A stretch of DNA of 64,000 nt from Chloroflexota bacterium (GTDB lineage: Bacteria; Chloroflexota; Anaerolineae; Aggregatilineales; Phototrophicaceae): contig JACAER010000022.1 in the NCBI GenBank assembly GCA_013388745.1, positions 1 to 64,000 of the forward strand. Reading direction: 5' to 3'. A program made the position numbers and the translations under genes. A model generated the notes under the pieces. It ran no database searches and was not told the origin of the DNA. It worked only from the letters and a program-made list of their open reading frames with translations. This document shows positions 43,976 to 52,082 of this stretch, in pieces (position 1 is the stretch's first letter; each line of letters starts with the position of its first letter).

Positions 43976-45547
43976 ATGCCAAGTTATCTTTCACCGGGCG
44001 TCTATGTTGAAGAGGTCGATAAGGGCACAAAGCCTATCGAGTCCGTCGGCACAGCGGTGGCCGCCTTTGTGGGTTATACCGAACGTGCCAGCGATGTGCA
44101 AAACGGGCAAACGGTGTCGCTGCTGGGCAAGCCGACTCTGGTGACCAACTGGAGTCAGTATGTGCAGAAGTTCGGCGGCTTTGTCGATGGTATTTATCTG
44201 CCCGATGCGGTCTACGGCTACTTTGCCAACGGCGGCGGGCGCTGCTACATCGTCAGCGTCAAAACACTCGGCGGCTCGACAGACCCGGCAATGGCCAGTC
44301 CCGCGGAAGTGACCATTAAGAGCGCCGACGAAAAAGCCGTGCCGCTGCTGACATTTTCTGCCAAAGAAGCCGGTCCCACCGGCAACGTCATTCGTACCGA
44401 AATCAAGCCGGGCGATGCGCCGCAAACCTTCACCCTGAATATCAGTGTCGGCGGCGAGGTCAAAGAAAGCTTCGAAAACCTGACGATCGGCAAGGGCGAA
44501 CGCGATGTGGCCAGTGTGCTCAAAACACAGTCCAAACTGCTGAACGTCAAAGTTACCGCCACCAAAGTTGACGCCAAGAGCGAACTCGCGCCCGCGCCGG
44601 GCATTTACAATCTGGTGGGCGGCGACATGAAAAAAACCAGTGTCACGCTCAAGGATTACCAGGGCAGCACCGCAGAACGGCGCGGTCTCGGCGGCCTCGA
44701 ACCGCTGGACGACGTAACCATGATCTGCGTGCCTGATCTGATGTCCAGCTATCAGGCGGGCGAAATGGATTTGCGCGGCGTTCAGGCCGTGCAGCAGGCG
44801 GTCATCGACTACTGCGAGCGGGTTAAATACTGCTTCGCTATCCTCGACGCGCCGCCCGGACTCATGCCGCAGCAGGTTAAGGAATGGCGGATGCAGGTCA
44901 ACTATGACACCACTCGCGCCGCCCTTTATTATCCCTGGATCGAAACCGCCGACATGACGGGCGCCAACGGGCGCACCCGCACCGTGCCCCCCAGCGGCCA
45001 TATCGCCGGCATTTATGCCCGCACCGATGAAACGCGCGGCGTTCACAAAGCGCCGGCCAACGAAGTCGTGCGCGGCGCGCTGGGGCTGGAAGTACAGGTC
45101 ACCAAGGGCGAGCAGGATATGCTCAACCCGATTGGGGTCAACTGTGTGCGGCCTTTCCCCGGACGCGGCATTCGCGTATGGGGCGCGCGCACGCTTTCCA
45201 GCGATCCGTCGTGGCGCTATATCAATGTGCGCCGCCTGTTCAACATGATCGAAGAAAGCATCGAACGCGGCACACAGTGGGTGGTCTTCGAACCCAACGA
45301 CTCGAATCTGTGGGCGCGCGTCAGCCGCGACATCAGCGCCTTCCTCAAGCTGGTCTGGCGCAGCGGCGCGCTCTTTGGCACGACGCCAGAACAGGCTTTT
45401 TACGTCAAATGCGACGAAGAAACCAACCCGCCGGAGGTGCGCGATGTCGGCCAACTGATCGTCGAGGTGGGCCTGTCGCCGGTCAAACCTGCCGAATTCG
45501 TGATCTTCCGCATCAGCCAGTGGGCCGGCCCTAACGCCGAAGGCTAG
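43976..45547 (+). CDS. Contractile tail sheath protein
   Basis: 523 aa with AAGGAG upstream. N-terminal SYLSPGVYVEEVDKGTKPIE and C-terminal VGLSPVKPAEFVIFRISQW are the strands that interlock neighbouring sheath subunits. The middle GGRCYIV and the C-domain VCVPDLM/VKYCFAILDAPPG, NCVRPFPGRGIRVWGART and YINVRRLFNMIEESI are conserved in phage and eCIS sheaths. Only one sheath gene is present, whereas Afp/PVC have three, so the sheath is probably uniform. It encloses the tube and drives injection by contraction. Confidence 0.97.
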   Translation: MPSYLSPGVYVEEVDKGTKPIESVGTAVAAFVGYTERASDVQNGQTVSLLGKPTLVTNWSQYVQKFGGFVDGIYLPDAVYGYFANGGGRCYIVSVKTLGGSTDPAMASPAEVTIKSADEKAVPLLTFSAKEAGPTGNVIRTEIKPGDAPQTFTLNISVGGEVKESFENLTIGKGERDVASVLKTQSKLLNVKVTATKVDAKSELAPAPGIYNLVGGDMKKTSVTLKDYQGSTAERRGLGGLEPLDDVTMICVPDLMSSYQAGEMDLRGVQAVQQAVIDYCERVKYCFAILDAPPGLMPQQVKEWRMQVNYDTTRAALYYPWIETADMTGANGRTRTVPPSGHIAGIYARTDETRGVHKAPANEVVRGALGLEVQVTKGEQDMLNPIGVNCVRPFPGRGIRVWGARTLSSDPSWRYINVRRLFNMIEESIERGTQWVVFEPNDSNLWARVSRDISAFLKLVWRSGALFGTTPEQAFYVKCDEETNPPEVRDVGQLIVEVGLSPVKPAEFVIFRISQWAGPNAEG

Positions 45548-45636
45548 TCACCGCGTGCATCGTTTAGTCCGGGCGCGGCCACAACCGCGCCTGCCCAGTT
45601 TCGTTCTAACCATAAGATCACCGACGAGGGAAAGCA

Positions 45637-46083
45637 ATGGCTACAAGAGAATCCGACCCCCTGATTAGTTTTCACTTCGCCATCGATATTCAGGGCAAAA
45701 TCGCCGGCTATTTCACTGAATGCAGCGGGCTTGGCTCCGAACACGAGATTATCGAACACAAAGTCGTAGACGCCAAAGGCCGCGAAGTCATCCAGAAGAT
45801 TCCAGGGCGCATGAAATGGCAGGACATTACGCTCAAGCGTGGTATCACCAAAGAGATGGATGTCTGGGTCTGGCGCAAAGAAGTCGAAGATGGCAATGTC
45901 GAAGGCGCGCGCCGCAACGGTTCAATCGTTATGTTCGACCAAAGCCTGAAGGAAGTGGCGCGCTGGAATTTCGAGCGCGGCTGGCCGACCAAAGTCACCG
46001 GCCCCTCGCTGCAATCCGATTCGAATGCCTTCGGCGTCGAAGAAATGACGATCACGCACGAAGGCCTGATCCGTGTGAAATAA
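45637..46083 (+). CDS. Inner tube protein (Pvc1/Hcp-like)
   Basis: 148 aa, the T4 gp19-like tail tube family: SFHFAIDIQGKIAGYFTECSG, MKWQDITLKRGIT, DVWVWRKEVEDG and FERGWPTKVTGPSL are family marks. Hexamer rings should stack to make the tube inside the sheath. It follows the sheath gene by 89 bases and has its own good ribosome site. Of the two tube genes here this one is the closer to the main tube proteins of eCIS, so it is expected to be the major tube subunit. Confidence 0.95.
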   Translation: MATRESDPLISFHFAIDIQGKIAGYFTECSGLGSEHEIIEHKVVDAKGREVIQKIPGRMKWQDITLKRGITKEMDVWVWRKEVEDGNVEGARRNGSIVMFDQSLKEVARWNFERGWPTKVTGPSLQSDSNAFGVEEMTITHEGLIRVK

Positions 46084-46158
46084 GCTTGCGCCTGTCCGGG
46101 GCAGGCTGTGGCTTGCCCCTTGGTCCCTGCTGCACAGTTCGAGACGAGCGAGGCGCGC

Positions 46159-46524
46159 ATGACGCTGCATACCGAATTCGAGTTTGTTCTGCCTATCGGC
46201 TATGTCGATGAATACGGCCAGGTCCACAAAACCGGCACGATGCGCCTCGCCACCGCCGCCGATGAAATCGCGCCGCTGCGCGACCCGCGTGTGCGCAGCA
46301 ACGAAGCTTATCTCGTCGTGCTGCTGCTGGCGCAGGTGATTACTCGGCTGGGGGCGCTGCCGCGTGTCACGCCCGAAATGATTGAACGTTTTTTTGCCGC
46401 TGATGTCGCCTATTTACAGGATTTCTACCGGCGCATCAACGAAGTCGAGATGAATATTATCCGTGTCGCCTGCCCGCGCTGCGGGCACGACTTTCACGTT
46501 GAAATCCCGCTGCTGGAGGACTAA
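46159..46524 (+). CDS. Phage-tail-assembly-like protein with a CxxC knuckle
   Basis: 121 aa from the ATG at 46159. It matches the small conserved protein found between the tube genes of many CIS loci: FEFVLPIGYVDEYGQVHKTG, MRLATAADEIAPLRDPRVRS, then a helical centre and CPRCGHDFHVE near the end. The placement and length resemble tail-assembly chaperones of contractile phages. The Cys pair with His could bind zinc alone or across a dimer. The stop is directly followed by the next ATG. Confidence 0.8.
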   Translation: MTLHTEFEFVLPIGYVDEYGQVHKTGTMRLATAADEIAPLRDPRVRSNEAYLVVLLLAQVITRLGALPRVTPEMIERFFAADVAYLQDFYRRINEVEMNIIRVACPRCGHDFHVEIPLLED

Positions 46525-46710
46525 ATGCCTGAGCAGCAAAGCACCCACACCAGTCCATCTGCCCCTGCCGCCAATTCTGGCACACAGCCGCCTGCGCAGG
46601 GGCAAGACCTCGAAAAGCTGGCGCAGCAGGTCGCCGAACGTGTCTGGCAGCTCTGGCAGCAGGAAGTGCGCCAGACGCGCGAACGCCGCCGTCCGAAAGG
46701 GGGAAAATAG
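46525..46710 (+). CDS. Small CIS protein with a helical KLA-V-ERR motif
   Basis: 61 aa, starting on the base after the upstream stop, with GGAGGA as ribosome site. The first 25 residues are Ser/Pro/Gln-rich and disordered; the rest is one amphipathic helix DLEKLAQQVAERVWQLWQQ ending in a basic cluster (RERRRPK). Position between assembly protein and second tube corresponds to Afp6/Pvc6-type small genes. The same pattern (KLAxxV...RxxxERR) ends the 709-aa protein at 47160, so both may dock onto the same partner. Confidence 0.7.
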   Translation: MPEQQSTHTSPSAPAANSGTQPPAQGQDLEKLAQQVAERVWQLWQQEVRQTRERRRPKGGK

Positions 46711-46713
46711 ATC

Positions 46714-47160
46714 ATGCCCAGAACTGGCGATCCGATCGAAGTCCATGCCTCATTTCGTTTTACGGTCAGCATCGACAAAGTGACCCACGCGGCGTTCACC
46801 GAATGTAACTTGCCCAGCCTGCAAGTCGAAACACAGAGTTTGAACGAAGGCGGGCAAAACGCCTATGCCCATACCCTGCCGATCCGCGTCAAAGCCGGCA
46901 CTGTGACGCTCAAGCACGGCATCACCAAAGACGGCGCGCTGCTCAAATGGTATTTGCAGGTGCTGCGCGGCGAAAAACTCAAAGACGTATGGCGCACCGT
47001 GACCATCACCATGTACGATTCGATGCTCAACGCCATCTCTACCTGGACATTCCAGCGCGCCTACCCGGTCAAATGGGGCGGCCCACAACTGCGCTCCGGC
47101 GACCAGGCGCTCGCCATCGAAGAATTGGAGATCGCTCATCACGGTTTTGAGGTGTCATAA
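46714..47160 (+). CDS. Second tube protein (tube initiator, Pvc5-like)
   Basis: 148 aa, also of the tail tube family but diverged from the first: FRFTVSIDKVTHAAFTECN, VTLKHGITKDGALLKWY, TWTFQRAYPVKWGGPQL and LAIEELEIAHHGFE. In eCIS the second tube protein forms the first ring on the baseplate hub; its position just before the hub genes agrees. The stop and the next start share a base (TAATG). Confidence 0.92.
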   Translation: MPRTGDPIEVHASFRFTVSIDKVTHAAFTECNLPSLQVETQSLNEGGQNAYAHTLPIRVKAGTVTLKHGITKDGALLKWYLQVLRGEKLKDVWRTVTITMYDSMLNAISTWTFQRAYPVKWGGPQLRSGDQALAIEELEIAHHGFEVS

Positions 47161-49289
47161 TGCCTAAGGGATTCAAACCCGGCGCGCTGGGCAAACGGAT
47201 GCTGAATTTTGCGCGCGCGCGTATTCTGTTTTACGCGCCCGATTATGATTTCGACACGCCCGTTGATTATGCGCCGCCGCTGTGGCAGCCCGACACTGTT
47301 GAGCCAGACGAAGGCGAGGCCGCGCCCGATAACGCCGCGCCGCGCCCCCTCGCCCGCCCGGTAGAAAGCCCGCCGGCGGCGCGCGAAAAGCCGCTGGCGC
47401 GCCGCCCGGCAAAGCCTGAAGCCACATCGACACCCACGCGGCAGCCCCCCGCCTCGCCCGCTGCATCGCCGCGAGAGACAGCGCCGCCGATTCGTGCCGC
47501 GCGTCCTGCCGCCGCCCCACAAGCAGCGCCCGCCCCCCCACGTGCTGTGCAGCGTGAACCGAGCTTCAACGACCCACAGACTAAAAAATTCGCGCCTGAT
47601 CTGCTGGCGATTCTGGCGGCGCATGAACGCAAAGCGGCTGAAGACAGCGCTCCTCCTGCCGAATCCCAGTCCGCAGTATCCCATACGCCGCAAACCGCGC
47701 CGCAAACCACGTCGCAAGCCGTGCCGCAGCCTCTACCGCAGCCTGTGCCGCGCCCCAGCGGACGTTATGCGCCTGCCGCGCCGCAAACCACGCCGCAAAC
47801 CACGCCGCCGCCTGCCCGCCAGAGCGTCCAGCGCAGTCCGCAAAACACGCCGCCTGTGCCCACGCCCGCGCCGCGTTACCCCAGACCAACCTCGCCCGAA
47901 GCGCCTGTTCTGCGCCGGCCTGCCGCCGCGCCGCAGACCGCAGCGGATGAACCCGTGCCGCAGTCACTGCCTATAGAACTGCCGCTGCCCCCGCGCAGCA
48001 AGCCGCGTCTGGTCGAAGAAATCACGCCCCCATACAGCGCCCAAGATACGCGCGAAGATGTTATGGAAGCCTGGCAGCAGGGCGAATGGCTGCCCGGCGA
48101 CGATGACGAGGACACGGTGTTGATCGAACGTCCGCCGCTGCCTGCCGCAGAGGACGCCGCGCCCGCCGTATCCCCTGCCGCGACTCCTGTAACGCAGCGC
48201 CAACCTGTCGAAAGCGCGCCAACGCCCACGCCGCGCCCACAGCCATCTTCCGATCCCGACGCTTCCTTCGAGCCGCTCGAAACCTTCGATACCCCAGTCG
48301 AACACTGGCCGACGGAAGCCATTCCCGCCGTAACTTTCGATGAACCGGACTCGCATATGGGCGTCGAAACCCTGCCGGAACGCGCGCAACCGTCCTCTGA
48401 TGAGCCGCCAGGGGTACAGCGCGCGCCGGAAAACGCGCCTCATAGCAGCGCGCCCGTGTTTTCTGCCCCGTCCGCGCCCGCCGCCTATGATCTGCCGACC
48501 TTCGACGACGAAATCGACCGCGAAACCGAACAGGTCGATTACAACGCCGGTATCATGTCCAATTATCTGACGCCTTTCCAGCGCGCAGACAACAGCGAGG
48601 ATCTGCTGGCTGTGCTGCGCCACGCGGAAGCGCCCGATACCCCGCCCCAGGCGGACGCACAGGCTGCCGCCGGATATGCCGCGGCTGAGGACAGTGATTA
48701 TGGCAATTCAGGCGATGACGATGAGCAGCCGCATCTTTTCGCCGCGCTCATGGACTCCGGTATAGTCAAATCCACGCGCTCCGAACGCCGCGCGACACGC
48801 CCATCCGGCGTTCAGCGCCGCCGCGCTTCGATAGAGCGTATGGAAGAAGCGCAGCATGAAAACGGCGCCGCGCTGCCGGTGTCCGACGAAAACCAGGCCG
48901 CCGTGCCCGCGCCCGAAAGCGCCGAAGCCGATCTGCTGCGCCTGCTCAATCTTCCGGCAGATACACCCGTCGCCGGGCTGCGCCAGCCGCCGCCCGCGCT
49001 ACAGACGCCGCCTGCCGCGCCGCGCTCTGTGCGTCAGGAAGAAATCGAAGAAGGTGATTGGCGGCCTGCCGACGAGACCAATCCGCTGCGCAGTGTCCGG
49101 CGCGCGCCGCTGCGGCGGGCCGAAGCCGCGCCCGCCGCCCCAGAAGAAGCGTCTGCCAGCGACAGTGACAGCGGCGAGCAGCAAAACGCCGCCGCCGATA
49201 ACCCACAGATCGACAAACTCGCGCGCGAGGTACTGCGCATCCTGCGCGGACGCCTGCGTATTGAACAAGAACGCCGCAGCAATAAGTAA
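47160..49289 (+). CDS. Large disordered Pro/Ala-rich CIS protein (tape-measure candidate)
   Basis: 709 aa. About residues 40-620 are Pro, Ala, Gln and Glu rich, with repeats such as PQTTPQTTP, without domain-like structure. Only the N-terminus (GKRMLNFARARILFYAPDYDFD) and the C-terminal helix IDKLAREVLRILRGRLRIEQ are well ordered in appearance. The C-terminal helix shares its pattern with the 61-aa protein. In other CIS loci a long tape-measure gene sets tube length; none with coiled coils is present here, so this may replace it, or be a linker, chaperone or tube-lumen protein. It is coupled to the second tube gene by TAATG. No function is proven. Confidence 0.65.
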   Translation: MPKGFKPGALGKRMLNFARARILFYAPDYDFDTPVDYAPPLWQPDTVEPDEGEAAPDNAAPRPLARPVESPPAAREKPLARRPAKPEATSTPTRQPPASPAASPRETAPPIRAARPAAAPQAAPAPPRAVQREPSFNDPQTKKFAPDLLAILAAHERKAAEDSAPPAESQSAVSHTPQTAPQTTSQAVPQPLPQPVPRPSGRYAPAAPQTTPQTTPPPARQSVQRSPQNTPPVPTPAPRYPRPTSPEAPVLRRPAAAPQTAADEPVPQSLPIELPLPPRSKPRLVEEITPPYSAQDTREDVMEAWQQGEWLPGDDDEDTVLIERPPLPAAEDAAPAVSPAATPVTQRQPVESAPTPTPRPQPSSDPDASFEPLETFDTPVEHWPTEAIPAVTFDEPDSHMGVETLPERAQPSSDEPPGVQRAPENAPHSSAPVFSAPSAPAAYDLPTFDDEIDRETEQVDYNAGIMSNYLTPFQRADNSEDLLAVLRHAEAPDTPPQADAQAAAGYAAAEDSDYGNSGDDDEQPHLFAALMDSGIVKSTRSERRATRPSGVQRRRASIERMEEAQHENGAALPVSDENQAAVPAPESAEADLLRLLNLPADTPVAGLRQPPPALQTPPAAPRSVRQEEIEEGDWRPADETNPLRSVRRAPLRRAEAAPAAPEEASASDSDSGEQQNAAADNPQIDKLAREVLRILRGRLRIEQERRSNK

Positions 49290-49300
49290 AGGGCAAGCTC

Positions 49301-49963
49301 ATGGATCAACCCCAGGTCACACGCGGCGGCCTTAAAGCCGCCACCCTGGTTAACGAAAGCACGCACGAAGTAGTGCCCTGTACCTTTAATCCCTTCGAGT
49401 ACACGCTCAGCAAGCAGAACTCCTGGGAGAAAAAGCCGGTCAAGGGCAAAAACGTCCCCAAAGTCACCTTTAAGCAGGGCGGCTCGCAGATTCTCAAGCT
49501 CACGCTGTACTTCGATACCAGCGACGACGGCTCCGACGTGCGCAAGTATACCGATGCGCTCTGGCGCATGATGATGGTGGATGACAACAAGAAAAACGAT
49601 AAATCGGCCAAGAGCGAACCGCCGGAAGTCTCATTCCACTGGGGTCGGCTGTATTTCACCGCCGTGCTCACCAGCATGAGCCAGAAATTCACGCTCTTTA
49701 AGGATGACGGCACGCCGATTCGCTGTCAGGTGGATGTCACGCTGGAACAGATGATCGACAAAGACGATTACCGCGAGGAAGGCCCGGCACAGGGCAAAGG
49801 CAAAGAGGCCGCGCGCACCGTCACTGCCACGCAGAGCGATCGGATTGACCATATCGCTTCCAAAAACTCCAGCGGCGGCAGCAAAGATGCGCGCAGTGTC
49901 GCCGAAAAGAACAATCTCGATGATCCCTTAAAAATTCCGCCGGGCAAAAAATTGAAGGTGTAA
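49301..49963 (+). CDS. CIS tube/hub protein with LysM-like tail (Pvc7-like)
   Basis: 220 aa. The N-terminal 150 residues are the CIS_tube domain (VTRGGLKAATLVNE, CTFNPFEYTLSKQNSWEKK, LTLYFDTSDDGSDVRKYT, HWGRLYFTAVLTSM). The C-terminal 45 residues are a LysM-like fold (DRIDHIASKN and LKIPPGKKLKV). In PVC/Afp the protein bridges tube and spike; the LysM is thought to bind other baseplate parts rather than peptidoglycan. It lies 11 bases after the disordered-protein gene and 7 bases before the spike gene. Confidence 0.9.
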   Translation: MDQPQVTRGGLKAATLVNESTHEVVPCTFNPFEYTLSKQNSWEKKPVKGKNVPKVTFKQGGSQILKLTLYFDTSDDGSDVRKYTDALWRMMMVDDNKKNDKSAKSEPPEVSFHWGRLYFTAVLTSMSQKFTLFKDDGTPIRCQVDVTLEQMIDKDDYREEGPAQGKGKEAARTVTATQSDRIDHIASKNSSGGSKDARSVAEKNNLDDPLKIPPGKKLKV

Positions 49964-49970
49964 GCGCGCC

Positions 49971-51656
49971 ATGCCACAGCATACCGCCTGGGTCGATCAA
50001 ATTGATATTCGCATCAACGGCGATCATCTGCGCCGCGAACTGATGGACGCGCTGGTGGATGTTATTGTAGACACCAGCCTGCATATGCCGACCATGTTCA
50101 CGCTGCGCGTTCATGACGATGAACTGCGCTGGATGGACGAAAACCTGTTTCGGCTGGGCGCGCCCATAGAAATTCGCATCGCGCCGGCGGGCGGCAGCAG
50201 CAGCGCAGCGCAGCGCATCATGTCCGGCGAAATCACCGCTATCGAACCCGAATTTTCCGCCAACCAGTCAGCCACGCTGGTCGTGCGCGGCTATGATCGC
50301 AGCCACCGCCTGAATCGAGGCACAAAGTCCAGAGCCTACGTGCAGGTCACCGACAGCGACATCGTGCAGCAGATCGCGCGCGAGGCCAACTTGCAGGCGC
50401 AAACCGATTCCACCAGCGAGGTTTACGCGCATGTCTACCAGCATAACCAGACCGATCTGGCCTTCTTGCAGGAACGCGCCCAACGCATCGGTTTTGAAGT
50501 CTTTGTCGATGAAAACAAGCTTTACTTCCGCAGACCGCGCGGCCAACGCGGCAATCTTGAGCTTGAGTGGGGTGTCCAACTGCGCGCCTTTTTCCCACGC
50601 CTGACACTGGTACAGCAAGTGGATGAGGTTATCGTTAAGGGTTGGGATCCAGCCACCAAACGCGAGATCATCGGCAAAGCCAATGCTAGCGAAAGCGCGC
50701 CGCAGATCAACGCCGGCGGCAGCGGCGGGCAGCTCGCCACGCGCGCTTTTGCTTCGCCCGCGCGGCAGGTTATTGTGCGCCAGTCGGTGGCCTCGCAGCG
50801 CGACGCCGATACCATGGCGCAGTCGGTGTTGGACGAAATTAACGCCGGCTTTGTCGAAGCCGAAGGGATTGCGCTGGGAAATCCTGCCATTGTCGCCGGT
50901 AAAAAACTGCGCCTGGAACGGCTCGGCCAGCGCTTCAGCGGGGTGTACATGATTTCTTCTGCCTCGCACATCTACGCCCAGGACGGCTATGAAGTCCATT
51001 TCCGTGTCGAAGGCCCGCGCCCCAAAACGATGGCCGATCTGGTGGTCGAAGCCGTCGGCAGCGGCGAAACGCGGCAGTGGGGCGGGGTGGTCGTGGGGAT
51101 TGTCACCAACAACCAGGACACCGAAAAACTGGGGCGTGTCAAACTCAAATTCCCGTGGCTGGATGGGGCGCTGGAAAGTAATTGGGCGCGCGTGATGGTC
51201 GTCGGCGGCGGCGCAGATCGCGGCCTGCTCTGGCTGCCAGAGGTCAACGACGAAGTGCTGGTCGCGTTTGAACACGGCGACTTTGATCGTCCCTACGTCG
51301 TCGGCAACCTGTGGAACGGCACGGATAAACCGCCGAACGACATCAATCAGGCGGTGAAAAACGGCAAAGTCGAAATACGCACGCTGCGCACCCGCACCGG
51401 CCACACCATCCGCCTGATCGACGACAGCGCCAATACCGCCATCGAAATCGTCGATGCCGAGCAGTGCAACCGCATCAAGCTCGACCTGAAAAGCCGCAAA
51501 ATGGAGATTACCTCTCAGGGTGAAATCACAATCACCAGCCAGGGCAACGCCAATATCGAAGCGCAGGGCAATTTGAGCATCAAAGGCGGGGCCAACGTCA
51601 ACGTCGAGGCCAGCGGCCAGCTTAACCTCAAGGGCGCGACAGTCAATATCAACTGA
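49971..51656 (+). CDS. Spike protein: late-control D, OB-fold and beta-helix (Pvc8/VgrG-like)
   Basis: 561 aa. Residues about 1-350 are the gp27-like hub (phage late control D family; MPTMFTLRVHDDEL, SATLVVRGYDRSHRL, QTDLAFLQERAQRIGFE). About 370-450 is the gp5 OB-fold (GVVVGIVTNNQDTEKLGRVK, FPWLDGALESNWARVM, PEVNDEVLVAFEHGD). The C-terminal part is a short trimeric beta-helix with QGEITITSQGNANIEAQGN-type repeats ending in GATVNIN. It would form the membrane-piercing spike. No PAAR domain caps it and no PAAR gene follows. Confidence 0.94.
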   Translation: MPQHTAWVDQIDIRINGDHLRRELMDALVDVIVDTSLHMPTMFTLRVHDDELRWMDENLFRLGAPIEIRIAPAGGSSSAAQRIMSGEITAIEPEFSANQSATLVVRGYDRSHRLNRGTKSRAYVQVTDSDIVQQIAREANLQAQTDSTSEVYAHVYQHNQTDLAFLQERAQRIGFEVFVDENKLYFRRPRGQRGNLELEWGVQLRAFFPRLTLVQQVDEVIVKGWDPATKREIIGKANASESAPQINAGGSGGQLATRAFASPARQVIVRQSVASQRDADTMAQSVLDEINAGFVEAEGIALGNPAIVAGKKLRLERLGQRFSGVYMISSASHIYAQDGYEVHFRVEGPRPKTMADLVVEAVGSGETRQWGGVVVGIVTNNQDTEKLGRVKLKFPWLDGALESNWARVMVVGGGADRGLLWLPEVNDEVLVAFEHGDFDRPYVVGNLWNGTDKPPNDINQAVKNGKVEIRTLRTRTGHTIRLIDDSANTAIEIVDAEQCNRIKLDLKSRKMEITSQGEITITSQGNANIEAQGNLSIKGGANVNVEASGQLNLKGATVNIN

Positions 51657-51682
51657 TCGCGCCCCCACGAAAGGACTCCGGC

Positions 51683-52072
51683 ATGTCAGAAATCACCGGG
51701 CGTGGGTGGGATTTTCCGCCACATTTGGACGAACGCAATAACATCACGATGGTCGAGGACGACACCCTGATTCGCAACGCGATTCTCATCATCCTCAACA
51801 CCGCGCGCGGCGAACGAGTTATGCGCCCGGAATTCGGCTGCGACATTCACGAGATGATCTTTTCGCCCGCCAACCAGCACACCGCGGCCACTGTGGAACG
51901 CCTGGTCAGCGAGGCCATCAAGCGCTGGGAGCCGCGCATCATTCTGCGTGAGGTCAGGGTCACACCCGGACAGGCCGAATGGGGCGAACTGCTGATCGAA
52001 ATCAGCTATCAGATCAAAAGCACGCATGATGTGCGCAGTCTGGTTTATCCGTTTTATCTGACACCTGCTTAA
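51683..52072 (+). CDS. Baseplate wedge protein gp25 (Pvc9-like)
   Basis: 129 aa of the GPW/gp25 family. The marks are RNAILIILNTARGERVMRP, FGCDIHEMIFSP and LISYQI-like strands near the C-terminus; the E-P-R motif is WEPRI. gp25 starts sheath polymerisation at the baseplate in contractile systems. Spacing is 26 bases after the spike gene and 10 bases before the baseplate J gene. Confidence 0.95.
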   Translation: MSEITGRGWDFPPHLDERNNITMVEDDTLIRNAILIILNTARGERVMRPEFGCDIHEMIFSPANQHTAATVERLVSEAIKRWEPRIILREVRVTPGQAEWGELLIEISYQIKSTHDVRSLVYPFYLTPA

Positions 52073-52082
52073 GGGACATACC

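Noticed and set aside
43991-45454. Long open frame opposite the sheath gene
   Set aside because: It is the mirror of the sheath reading frame, caused by high GC; its composition is His/Arg/Ala-rich and it matches no family. Similar opposite-strand frames elsewhere were dropped for the same reason.
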